DNA from: Bog-473 sp963738135
GTDB taxonomy: Bacteria > Actinomycetota > Acidimicrobiia > Acidimicrobiales > RAAP-2
Direction of reading: 5' to 3'
Assembly (NCBI GenBank): GCA_963738135.1
Contig: CAVTVK010000001.1
Coordinates: forward strand, 62,001 to 126,000
DNA: 64,000 bases
Part shown: in pieces, positions 54,918-63,595 of the stretch
How positions within the stretch are numbered: the stretch's first letter is position 1
How the letters are laid out: every line of letters starts with the position of its first letter
Program-made: the position numbers and the translations under genes
Notes under the pieces: generated by a model
What the model saw: only the letters and a program-made list of their open reading frames with translations
Database searches by the model: none
Told to the model about the DNA's origin: nothing

Positions 54918-56377
54918 GTTACCCCCGCGACCTGCTCCGATCGTCGGATCCTATGGACGATGACGAACCCGCACACGATCACCAGCAGCACCGCCGCTTG
55001 CACCGCCACGTCCACCCAGGCCGTCGCCAGCGGTGCGCCGTGCACGGCCAGGACGGCCAGCGTCAGGGCGATGGCTCCCCCCACCAACACCAGCGCCACC
55101 CAGCGCCGACCGACGGCCAGCAGGTACATGGTCAACACCACCGAGACGCTGAGCATGATCATGGCGAAGACCAGCGGGGCCAGCGCATCGGCAGCCGAGG
55201 TATAGGCGTGGTGGAAGAAGATCTGCAGGAACTGTTCCGGCGCCAGGATGGCGACGGCGAGCAGGAGCGCCGACGGGATGGCCAGGAGCAGCAGCACCAC
55301 GGCCAGCTGGCGCAGCGCGTGGCCACCCTGGCGCCAGCGGATGGCGGCCTCGGGGAGCAGGTAGCCACCGAGCACCACGGCGCCGAAGACGATGGCCTTG
55401 CTCGTGACGGACACCGCGGCGTAGGCGCCGCTGTGCGTGGGGTTGTCCCGGCCGACCACCAGCACGTCGATGTTCTGGAGCACCGCCACCATCGACAGGC
55501 AGACCGAGGCCACCACCAGGTCGACCAGGACGGTGCGGCGCACGGACCGCTGGCCACCGAGCAGCGCGTCGGGACGGACCGCCGCCAGCCAGCTCCCGGC
55601 GTCGAGCAGACGGGGGGCGCGGCCGCCCGACCAGGCCCGTACCGAGGCCCAGCGGGCGTGGATCGCCGCCACCACCTCGCCGATCAGGACGCCGACCGCC
55701 GCGCCTGACGGGCCGAAGCCGGCCGCTACCAGTGCCACGACGGCCACGACCCGGAAGCCGATCTCCACCAGCAGGTTGGCCGCCAGCGGCCGGTAGGCCC
55801 GGTGCGCCTGCAAGAGGCCGCGGTCGAGCGAGAGCAGGACGAAGAAGGCAGCGGCCGTCAGGATCGCCGCAATGCCGATGCCACTCTGTTGATTGAGCAG
55901 CACGGCCACGCCGTGCCGGCTGGAGAAGACGACGACGGCCCACACCAGGACGACCAGCGTGCACTGCCGGTGCACCCGCCCGGCCCAGCGCCGGACGAGG
56001 TGGCCCGTGCCGTCCTCGTGCCAGACGGTGACGCGCCGCACTACCGCCACCACGACCGCCGAACCGGGCATGGACAGAATGAGGTAGAGGCCCGTGAGCT
56101 GGTTGAGGACGCCGTAGCTGTGCGGCGACAGCAGGCGGGCCAGGGCCACGGTGAGGACGACGCTGGCACCGTTGGCCAGAACGCCCGCCGCGGCCAGGGG
56201 CCCGGCCTGCAAGAGGCCCGTCCGCATCGACTCGACCCCGGTCCGCGCCTCGGGGTCGAGGAGCAGCTCGGCACCGAGGTTGGGCCCGACCGCATTGGGC
56301 GCCAGGGCCATGGCGGCGGGCACCGCCTCCACGACGACCTCGGCCGCAGGTGTGCCCGCGACGTCGGGGTCGGTCAC
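54914..56377 (-). CDS. Polysaccharide/lipid-linked-sugar flippase-like membrane protein
   Basis: 487 residues with twelve to fourteen helices. The N-terminal helix LAAAGVLANGASVVLTVALARLLSPHSYGVLNQL is characteristic of Wzx/MOP-superfamily exporters, and GAYAAVSVTSKAIVFGAVVLGGYLLPEAA corresponds to the second half. About 60 acidic N-terminal residues precede it. It probably flips lipid-linked glycans built by the neighbouring enzymes. Both ends overlap neighbours by four bases. Confidence 0.85.
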   Translation of the reverse strand: MTDPDVAGTPAAEVVVEAVPAAMALAPNAVGPNLGAELLLDPEARTGVESMRTGLLQAGPLAAAGVLANGASVVLTVALARLLSPHSYGVLNQLTGLYLILSMPGSAVVVAVVRRVTVWHEDGTGHLVRRWAGRVHRQCTLVVLVWAVVVFSSRHGVAVLLNQQSGIGIAAILTAAAFFVLLSLDRGLLQAHRAYRPLAANLLVEIGFRVVAVVALVAAGFGPSGAAVGVLIGEVVAAIHARWASVRAWSGGRAPRLLDAGSWLAAVRPDALLGGQRSVRRTVLVDLVVASVCLSMVAVLQNIDVLVVGRDNPTHSGAYAAVSVTSKAIVFGAVVLGGYLLPEAAIRWRQGGHALRQLAVVLLLLAIPSALLLAVAILAPEQFLQIFFHHAYTSAADALAPLVFAMIMLSVSVVLTMYLLAVGRRWVALVLVGGAIALTLAVLAVHGAPLATAWVDVAVQAAVLLVIVCGFVIVHRIRRSEQVAGVT

Positions 56378-57330
56378 GCCCCGGCCCTTGTCGCCCCGTA
56401 CCCGTCCCCGAGGCCGATGCGGTCGACCGCGGGCAGGATCTGGCGCTGCAGCAGCTCGCCGCCGTCCAGGCTGACGTGGATGCCGTCGCCGGACCGCACG
56501 TCGACTCCCGACACGGACGCGGTGTAGACGCCGGCGGGGCTCAACATGCGGTTCAGGTCGAGCACGCTGGCCACACCCGGGCGGGCGGCGGCCACCTGGC
56601 GCACGAGCTCGTTGTAGTCCCGGACCCGGGCTGGCATGTTCTCCGACCAGGGCTGGCCGTTGGGCTGGCGGTTACTGGGGTCGACGAAGGGCATGGTGAA
56701 CAGCACCACTTTGGCACCGGCCGACTGGAGAACGGTGATGGCGGACTGCAGGTCGGCCGTCAGGTGGGCGTCCCAGTCCGGCTCTCCGATGTGCACCCAG
56801 TGGCCGTCGAAGAGGTGGTCGGCGATCTCCCAGCGGCCGAGGCCGAGGGCGACCACATCGGGGCGCTGCCCCGCGACCACCGAGGGCCACAGCCCCCGCC
56901 AGTTGTCGCAGCCCGGGGTGGCCGGCCCCGCCGAGCCCGACGTGAACACCCGGAGTTGGGGGTCGAGGTCGCATCCGACGGTGGCGCCGTCGATCACCTC
57001 GACCCCGTACTGCTGTCGGGCGTCCACGGAGAGACCCATGGCGAGCGTCAGGGCGATCGAGTCGCCGAGCACGAGGAGTCGCACGGGGTGCGTCCCGTAG
57101 GCGCCCACGTGCTCCAGTGCGGCATGCTCCGGAGCCGTCAAGCCGGGCGGCAAGGGAAAGACCACCCTGGACCCCCCGGAGACGTCGGCGCGGGCCACAC
57201 GTGCGGCGCCCGCCGGTGCCGAGGAGACGCCGGGCAGCACCACGCAGGTCAGCACCACACAGGTCAGCACCACACAGGTCAGCACGAGGCAGGCGCTCCC
57301 CAGCAGGCCTCGCACCCTCCAACCCGTCAC
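56374..57330 (-). CDS. SGNH/GDSL-type hydrolase, secreted or anchored
   Basis: 318 residues. The N-terminal hydrophobic segment contains three direct VLTCV repeats coded by 15-bp tandem units. The SGNH fold has block I RLLVLGDSIALTLAMGL (nucleophile Ser91), block III GLGRWEIADHL, and block V GDGIHVSLDGG with Asp and His. It is probably an O-acetyl-esterase or -transferase-related enzyme acting on envelope glycan. In such clusters GDSL proteins often modify the exported polymer; the substrate is inferred. It overlaps the flippase gene by four bases. Confidence 0.85.
   Translation of the reverse strand: MTGWRVRGLLGSACLVLTCVVLTCVVLTCVVLPGVSSAPAGAARVARADVSGGSRVVFPLPPGLTAPEHAALEHVGAYGTHPVRLLVLGDSIALTLAMGLSVDARQQYGVEVIDGATVGCDLDPQLRVFTSGSAGPATPGCDNWRGLWPSVVAGQRPDVVALGLGRWEIADHLFDGHWVHIGEPDWDAHLTADLQSAITVLQSAGAKVVLFTMPFVDPSNRQPNGQPWSENMPARVRDYNELVRQVAAARPGVASVLDLNRMLSPAGVYTASVSGVDVRSGDGIHVSLDGGELLQRQILPAVDRIGLGDGYGATRAGA
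57240..57290. repeat. 15-bp tandem repeats in the signal-peptide region of the SGNH gene
   Basis: ACACAGGTCAGCACC-type units occur about three times in frame, coding for the repeated VLTCV segment. Unit number would set the length of the membrane segment. Confidence 0.7.
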
Positions 57331-57480
57331 GTCAGCACCGTCCTTCCGTTGCCCTCCACCCTCGCTGGGACGGCAGGCAGCGCCTGATCGGACGAGCTGT
57401 CGCCGGAGATCCGGCTCCCGCGCGCCCGACCCCTCCGCGTCGGCTGATCCCGGCCGGCGCTTGAGTCTCGCACCGTTCGG

Positions 57481-59418
57481 TCAACGATCATCCATACCCG
57501 TGTGATCCACGACGCAAGCGGGGACGCGCAGCGTGGGAGCCACCTGCCGCCCCGCGACACCCTCAACCGGGTGGACGCAGTCGAAGAGGGTCGTGGCCCC
57601 GACGTGCAGTGGGTGATGCACCCTGAGCTGCACGTCGTCCCACACCCAGGCTCCTGCCTGAATGGTCGGGAGCTGACCGAGTGCCGCTGTCATGAACGCG
57701 GCCATGTACACGGTGTCCCGTCCCAGTTGCGTCGTCGGGAGAGCCGGATCGGTGGCGATCACGACCGTGTTCACCTGCCAGACCGAGAGGGCGTGGCGGA
57801 CCGCGTCGAGTTCCTTCCGGGTGCCGACAGGCGGGGGTGCCACTTGCGGGAAGCTGAGGGCCGACAGCACCCGGAAGCCGGGCTTCGCCGTGCCGGCGCG
57901 CCGCTCCACGCCCTGTGGTCCCCCGCCACCGGCCTGGCTGTAGCGGATGTCGTTGACGGCCTGCCAGGCCAGGGCCGACTGCAGTCCCGAGAACGGTGCA
58001 GGGTACGACAGGAGGACCCGCCCCGGCGGGAGGGTCGGAGCGACCTGGCTGTACCAGCGGGGCAGCACGACGGCCCGCATGGTGAAGGGCAGGCGTCCGC
58101 CGAAGATGACGGCCAGCGGCACGAGGGCGATCGCAGCCACGGCGAGTGCGGCGAGTGCGCCCCGCCAGTCGGGCGCGAGATCGTGGACGCGGTCGAAGAT
58201 GATGGCGAGGGCCACCGCGGCGGCGAGGAAGCCGATGGCCATGAAGCGCTGCTCGATCAGGTTCTCCACCACGGGGAGGTGGCTGAAGATCCACGCCGGC
58301 TCCCACTGGCCGCGGCGCTGACCCAGCGAGAAGGCGATGCAGACGGCCAGGAGGAAGCTGAAGAACCACAGTCGTCGCACCCGCCAGAAGGCGACCAGGC
58401 CGACGCCCACGATCGCCAGGAGGCTCCACCCGAGGTAGGCGGACGATGCCAGCGGCGGGCCCCCGTACCCGCTGAGCGGCAGGAAGGAATGGAGCCGGGG
58501 CGGGTACTGGGTCGTCACGAAGCTCGAGGGGATGAATCCCCCGATGACGCCCACGTTGGGCCAGACCAGGCCCGAGAGATGGGCCGGCCCCATGAGGGCG
58601 AACCAGACCGGCCAGGCGAGGAGCACCCCGCCCACGGCGATCCCGATGCCGAGCGCCTTGGCGGCGTGCGGTGCGCATGCTCGCAGCCGGGCCCGATCGC
58701 CGACCAGGGCGGCGACGACCAGGGCGACGACGCACACGAGCACGACGACCACCACGATCGCCAGGATCTCGGTGGACAGGAAGAACTGCGCGAAGACGAG
58801 GAGGCCGAGCAGGAGGCCCGAGCCGAGCGCGCGGTGGCGCTGGCGGATGAGGATCTCGTCGAGGACCGCCAAAATGAGCGGCAGCAGCATGAGGGCCGCC
58901 GTCATGAGGTGCGCGAACTCCAGGCTGGAGAAAACGAAGGGCGAGAAACCGTACAGCAGTCCGCCGAGGAAGGCGGCCGGCGTCCAGGGGGCCCAGCGCC
59001 GGATGACGACGAAGGCGGTGAAGGCGGTCAGCGCCGGCGTGATCGTCGATGCCACGTTGAGTGACGCCACCGGACCCCAGATCCACGTCACCGGCACGAG
59101 CGGCATGCTCAGTCCCGTGACCGACGTCTGGGCCAGCAGATTGACGCCGGTCGGGTGGAACAGCGCCGTCGAGAAGAACGGGTTCTGTCCGTGCGCCAGC
59201 GCCGTGGCCGGCCACTGGAAGAACCAGAGAAAGAGCGCGGGGTCCCCGCAACCGCACAGTGTGTGGGTGCTGGCACCCCCGGTCCAGGCGTGCACCCACA
59301 ACACGAACCCGAGCGCGAGATACGCCACTCCCGCCGCGACCAGCGTCATCCACGGACGCCACCGCTGCGCCCGTGGTGGCGCGTGTTTAGCCAGTTTTGA
59401 CGGCGCCCGCAGTGGCAC
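57481..59418 (-). CDS. Polytopic GT-C-like membrane protein
   Basis: 645 residues with about twelve helices and a C-terminal soluble part of about 180 residues. The first external loop has CGCGDPALFLWFFQWPATALAHGQNPFFSTALFHP, where the acidic Asp and the LxHG-NPFF pattern resemble DUF6044/YfhO-like and arabinosyltransferase-type proteins. It probably is a polyprenyl-phosphate-dependent sugar transferase; the donor is unknown. ATG 59418 overlaps the flavoprotein gene by 32 bases; a later ATG at 59352 would avoid this. Confidence 0.75.
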   Translation of the reverse strand: MPLRAPSKLAKHAPPRAQRWRPWMTLVAAGVAYLALGFVLWVHAWTGGASTHTLCGCGDPALFLWFFQWPATALAHGQNPFFSTALFHPTGVNLLAQTSVTGLSMPLVPVTWIWGPVASLNVASTITPALTAFTAFVVIRRWAPWTPAAFLGGLLYGFSPFVFSSLEFAHLMTAALMLLPLILAVLDEILIRQRHRALGSGLLLGLLVFAQFFLSTEILAIVVVVVLVCVVALVVAALVGDRARLRACAPHAAKALGIGIAVGGVLLAWPVWFALMGPAHLSGLVWPNVGVIGGFIPSSFVTTQYPPRLHSFLPLSGYGGPPLASSAYLGWSLLAIVGVGLVAFWRVRRLWFFSFLLAVCIAFSLGQRRGQWEPAWIFSHLPVVENLIEQRFMAIGFLAAAVALAIIFDRVHDLAPDWRGALAALAVAAIALVPLAVIFGGRLPFTMRAVVLPRWYSQVAPTLPPGRVLLSYPAPFSGLQSALAWQAVNDIRYSQAGGGGPQGVERRAGTAKPGFRVLSALSFPQVAPPPVGTRKELDAVRHALSVWQVNTVVIATDPALPTTQLGRDTVYMAAFMTAALGQLPTIQAGAWVWDDVQLRVHHPLHVGATTLFDCVHPVEGVAGRQVAPTLRVPACVVDHTGMDDR

Positions 59419-60874
59419 TCGTGCGGCGCGGCAGCACCGGGGCGTCCCGTCCGGTCGACCCCGCCTCGTGGTACTCCTCCTCGACGTTGACCGACCAGAT
59501 GTCGTGGGTCGCGCCGTACATGTTGTCCACCGTGAGCATGGCGGTGTACATGGAGTGGTCCTGGTTGTTGTACTTGTGCATCCCGTTGCGCCCCACCGGG
59601 TGGATGTTGGGCGCTTCGGTCTCGATCCACTTGCGGATGGTCTCGACGTTGGCCTTGTAGGCGAAGTCGTAGTACGGGTAGGCCTTCGGCACGCGCACGA
59701 CGTAGCCGTGCTCGACGTCGCCCTCGGCGGCCAGCCCCAGCGAAACGAGCTCCCGTGTCCCCAGCGCGATGAGCTCGTCGTCGGGCGTGTTCCACATGGC
59801 GTCGCCCTCGAAGACGAAGTACTCGAGGCCGAGACAGGTGCGCCCGTCCTTGACGAGATACGGCGACCACGATCCGTAGTTCTGGATGCGCCCCACCTCG
59901 ACGTTGGAGGCGTGGATGTAGATCCAGTTGTCGGGGAAGCTGCGTGACTCGGGCACGACGAGCGCCACCGTGAGGTAGTCGCGGTAGTGCAGGTCGTCGG
60001 CGGCCGCCAGCACCTCGGGCGGCGGGGGCGGCGTGATCGTATGCACCAGCTCGCGCATCGGCATGGTGGACACGACGTGCGAGGCGGCGATCGTGTGCTC
60101 CGTTCCGGCTTGGCGGTACGTGGCGGCCACGGCGCGTCCGTCCTCGACCGTGATGCCGGTCAACCGCGCCCCCATCTCCAGGCTCCCCCCGGCGGCCTGC
60201 ACCTTGTCGGCGCACACCTCCCACATCATGCCGGGGCCGAACTTGGGGTACTGGAATTCCTCAATGAGCGTGGTGATGTCCGTCTGGTTGCGCTTTGGCA
60301 GCACGGCGTTGATCACCGCCTTGCGCAGGTCGAGGTTCTTGACCCGCTGGGCGGCCCAGTCGGACGGCATGTCGGCCACGGGCACGCCCCAGACCTTTTC
60401 GGTGTAGGTCTTGAAGAACGTGCGGTAGAGACGCCAGCCGAAGCGGGCGACCAGCCAGTTCTCGTAGTTGGACTCGTCCCTCGGGGGCCGGATGCGGGCC
60501 CACAGGTAGGAGAACCCGCACAGGACGGCCTCCCACAAGCCCAGGTTGCGCAGGGCGTTGACCGCCTTGAGGGGGTAGTCGTAGTACTTGCCCTGGTAGT
60601 AGATGCGGCTCATGCGGGGCCGGAGCATGAAGTCGCCCTCGGGCAGGATCTCGTGCCAGAGGGCCTCCACCTCGGGGACCTTGGTGAAGAAGCGGTGTCC
60701 GCCCAGGTCGAAACGCCAGCCGTCCCGCACCACCGTGCGGCTGATGCCACCCACCACGTCGTCGGCCTCGAGCACGACCGGGTGCTCCCCCCGTTTGGTC
60801 AGGAGATACGCCGCTGTCAGCCCCCCGGGGCCCGCGCCGGCGATGACGACGGGCGCTTCTGAGGGGACTGTCAC
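59387..60874 (-). CDS. FAD-dependent oxidoreductase, UDP-galactopyranose-mutase-like
   Basis: 495 residues. The dinucleotide-binding start is PVVIAGAGPGGLTAAYLLTKRG (GxGxxG at 13-18) with the acidic end VVLEADD and the second Gly motif VVGGISRTVVRDGWRFDLGGHRFF. YNNQDHSMYTAMLTVDN near the C-terminus is the FAD-binding closing motif of the protoporphyrinogen-oxidase/UDP-galactopyranose-mutase group. In polysaccharide regions such proteins modify sugars or their lipid carriers; galactofuranose supply is one possibility, but true Glf signature residues were not verified. Confidence 0.8.
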   Translation of the reverse strand: MTVPSEAPVVIAGAGPGGLTAAYLLTKRGEHPVVLEADDVVGGISRTVVRDGWRFDLGGHRFFTKVPEVEALWHEILPEGDFMLRPRMSRIYYQGKYYDYPLKAVNALRNLGLWEAVLCGFSYLWARIRPPRDESNYENWLVARFGWRLYRTFFKTYTEKVWGVPVADMPSDWAAQRVKNLDLRKAVINAVLPKRNQTDITTLIEEFQYPKFGPGMMWEVCADKVQAAGGSLEMGARLTGITVEDGRAVAATYRQAGTEHTIAASHVVSTMPMRELVHTITPPPPPEVLAAADDLHYRDYLTVALVVPESRSFPDNWIYIHASNVEVGRIQNYGSWSPYLVKDGRTCLGLEYFVFEGDAMWNTPDDELIALGTRELVSLGLAAEGDVEHGYVVRVPKAYPYYDFAYKANVETIRKWIETEAPNIHPVGRNGMHKYNNQDHSMYTAMLTVDNMYGATHDIWSVNVEEEYHEAGSTGRDAPVLPRRTSATAGAVKTG

Positions 60875-60953
60875 GAGAATGGCAGGTTAGTGGACCCCCC
60901 AGGATCCTTCGGGGAGGGTGGCCGGTCCCGCAGGGGTGCGGGACGACGCCGGG

Positions 60954-62540
60954 TCAGGAGCCCGGGGTGACGAACTCGGTCAGGTTCATCGGCTCGTAGT
61001 ACAGCCGGGGGCGCGCCGTCACGACGTTGCGCCCTCCGCCGCCACTCTTGGTGGCCGCATTCAACAGGTCGGTGGCGATCGTCTCGCACTTGACGCCGTA
61101 GGTCTGGTACATCGACTGCCAGACGAGCCAGACGTGGTGCGCCGAGCCCGCCTTCCGGACGAGGTCGTCGGCGAACGCATTGGGATCGGCTGCGTGCACC
61201 GTGTCGGCGTAGTCGACCCAGTCGACGATGGCGGGACCCGTGCGACGCGGGAACGTCAACATATCGTATTGCGATGGATTCTCTAACTGACGGTAGACCG
61301 ACGGGCCAAGCTGGTCGGGACAGTAGGCGATCACGTCCCCCGGCTTGGCCTGCGCGTTGATGGCGGCGGCCACGTTGTTGGCCTGGGTCCGTTGCGTCGT
61401 CACGTTCTGGGCGGACGAGATCAGCCCCGCCAAGACCGCCAACCCGACGATCACGACCCGCACCCTCGGACTGAGCAGTGTCGTCGTCCCCAGCGCCACC
61501 AGGAGCACGAAGGGCAGGAACACCACCGCGGCGTAGCGCGAGGAGAACGCGCTGGCGGTGACGATCCCGCCGGCAATGGCGGCGAACAGCGTGCCGAGCA
61601 CCACGAAGCCGAGGCTCCGGGCGCGTGGCCGCGTGCGCAGGTCCAGCTCGATGATGCGGCCCGACCGGCCGACGCCGAACACCGCCAGCGCCAGCATGGC
61701 GAAGTAGATGACCGCCAGCAGCCGGCCCTGGTTGGTCCCCGTCTGCAAGGTGGAACCCTGGTTGTCCGTGAAGCCCGTGAGGGCGTTGATCACGGCGGAG
61801 AAGTTCGGCGGCGCCGCCCACGGGGTGCCCGTGTGCTCGGACTGGTACAGGAACGTCGGCACCCACGGCAGGAAGAGCACGCCGCCGGCGGCGAGGGCGA
61901 CGAGGGCCGCCCACGGGGCGTCCTCCGGATGACCGCGGCGGCGGGTCCTCACCACCGACACGATGAGCCAGATGCCGACCATGGAGACGAGGTAGATCGA
62001 CCAGTACTGCGTGTACAGCAGCGCCGCCGTCACGACGGCGACCGCGACGAGATTCCCGGGACGCGGCCGTTCGACGGCACGTGCCAGCGCCAGGTAGCCG
62101 CAGCCGGTCAGGAGGATGACCAGGGCGTACATGCGGGATTCGGTGGCGTAGTACACCGCGAAGGGCGCGCTGGCCACGAGAACGAGTGTCGTCCAGGCCA
62201 TGGCCCGACCCCCGAGACGCCGCCCGCAGAGCCAGGCCACCGGGAGTGTCACCACGGCGATCAGGCCGGACAGGGCGCGCACGGCGTCGTTCGACTGCCC
62301 GAACAGGGAGATCCAGAAGTGCAGCAGGTAGTAGTAGAGAGGCGGGGCCCCGTCGTGCTTCAGTGCATCGGGGATGTCGTGCAGCGGCAGACGGGCGACG
62401 TTGACGGTGAGGGCCTCGTCGAGCCAGAGGCCCGACCGGGTCCAGAAGCGGAAGAGCAGGCCGGCTGCGAGCACCACCCCGACGGCGACGCCGACCACGA
62501 TGCGCGTACGGCCGGTGAGAGCGGGAACCTCCTCAGACAT
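60954..62540 (-). CDS. GT39/ArnT-like membrane glycosyltransferase
   Basis: About 528 residues from ATG 62540. The first external loop carries SGLWLDEALTVNVARLP with an Asp-Glu pair (41-42), the catalytic signature of GT39/GT83 (PMT/ArnT) enzymes, followed by KHDGAPPLYYYLLHFWI. About ten helices are followed by a soluble part (AQAKPGDVIAYCPDQLGPSVYRQL) outside the cell. It transfers a sugar from a polyprenyl-phosphate donor. The gene ends 79 bases before the flavoprotein gene and may share its transcript. It is divergent from the ABC permease genes at 62648. Confidence 0.85.
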   Translation of the reverse strand: MSEEVPALTGRTRIVVGVAVGVVLAAGLLFRFWTRSGLWLDEALTVNVARLPLHDIPDALKHDGAPPLYYYLLHFWISLFGQSNDAVRALSGLIAVVTLPVAWLCGRRLGGRAMAWTTLVLVASAPFAVYYATESRMYALVILLTGCGYLALARAVERPRPGNLVAVAVVTAALLYTQYWSIYLVSMVGIWLIVSVVRTRRRGHPEDAPWAALVALAAGGVLFLPWVPTFLYQSEHTGTPWAAPPNFSAVINALTGFTDNQGSTLQTGTNQGRLLAVIYFAMLALAVFGVGRSGRIIELDLRTRPRARSLGFVVLGTLFAAIAGGIVTASAFSSRYAAVVFLPFVLLVALGTTTLLSPRVRVVIVGLAVLAGLISSAQNVTTQRTQANNVAAAINAQAKPGDVIAYCPDQLGPSVYRQLENPSQYDMLTFPRRTGPAIVDWVDYADTVHAADPNAFADDLVRKAGSAHHVWLVWQSMYQTYGVKCETIATDLLNAATKSGGGGRNVVTARPRLYYEPMNLTEFVTPGS

Positions 62541-62647
62541 GGGCCGCATGGTAGGACAAGGGCTCAGAGGTCTAGGATCATCCGCCGCCGGGGGAGGTCG
62601 GCGCGGGGGAAAGGGAATCAATACAGCGAAGGGGGGAAAGGGCCGCC

Positions 62648-63595
62648 GTGACCCGTTACATCATCAAACGGTTGGTGTTACTCGTCGTCATCATCATCTT
62701 CGTGTCGATCGCGACTTTCTTCCTGGTCCACCTCCTTCCGGGCAATCCCACCGACACGATCCTCGGGCCCAACGCCACGCCGCAGAACGTCGCCACGCTC
62801 GACCACCAACTCGGTCTCGACAAGCCGCTGTGGCAGCAGTACTTCATCTGGATCAGCCACGTCTTCGAGGGCAACCTGGGTCAGTCGTACACGACGCACC
62901 AGTCGACCAGGACCATCATCACCCAGTCGTTCCCCATCGACTTGGAGCTGATCATTCTCTCGCAGATCCTCGCCTTCGCCGTCGCCTTCCCCATGGCCAT
63001 GCGCTCGGCGAAGCGGCCCAACGGGGTCTTCGACCAGGCGTCGAACAGCACGACCTTCGCCATGCTGGCGCTGCCGCCCTTCGTGATCGCGCCGGTCCTC
63101 GTGCTCATCTTCGCCGTGCACTGGCACATCTTCCCCGGCCCTGCTTCCTATGTGCCCATAGGACAGGCCTTCTGGTCGAACATCCACACCATGCTGTTGC
63201 CGTCCATCGTCCTCGCCCTCGGGGGGATCGTCGTCTACTTCCGATTGCTCCGGAACGACCTCATCTCGACCCTGCAGGAGGACTTCATCACGATGGCCCG
63301 CTCCAAGGGGCTGTCGGACCGCCGCATCATGTGGCGCCACGCGCTGCGGCCGTCCTCCATCTCGCTGCTGGCCTCCGCCGGTGTCACCATCGGCAGCCTG
63401 ATCGCCGGCACGTTCATCGTCGAACTGCTGTTGCAGATGCCCGGCCTCGGGTACCAGCTGATCTCGGCCGTGAACCAGGACGACTACACCGTGGTGCAGG
63501 GCATCACCCTCTTCGTGGCCGTCGCCATCGTGCTGATCAACTTCATCTTCGACTTCCTGTTCACCATTGTCGATCCGAGGATTGCCCGTGAGTAG
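62648..63595 (+). CDS. ABC transporter permease, DppB/OppB type
   Basis: 315 residues. MTRYIIKRLVLLVVIIIFVSIATFFLVHLLPGNP is the standard N-terminal helix of peptide/nickel permease subunit B; GNLGQSYTT and the EAA loop DFITMARSKGLSDRRIMWRHALRPS (contact with the ATPase) are present, as is GTFIVELLLQMPGLGYQLISA near the end. GTG 62648 has GGGGAAAGGG upstream. It overlaps the next permease gene by eight bases. Substrates are oligopeptides, dipeptides or metals; the cognate binding protein may be the one at 26563 or lie outside the window. Confidence 0.92.
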   Translation: MTRYIIKRLVLLVVIIIFVSIATFFLVHLLPGNPTDTILGPNATPQNVATLDHQLGLDKPLWQQYFIWISHVFEGNLGQSYTTHQSTRTIITQSFPIDLELIILSQILAFAVAFPMAMRSAKRPNGVFDQASNSTTFAMLALPPFVIAPVLVLIFAVHWHIFPGPASYVPIGQAFWSNIHTMLLPSIVLALGGIVVYFRLLRNDLISTLQEDFITMARSKGLSDRRIMWRHALRPSSISLLASAGVTIGSLIAGTFIVELLLQMPGLGYQLISAVNQDDYTVVQGITLFVAVAIVLINFIFDFLFTIVDPRIARE

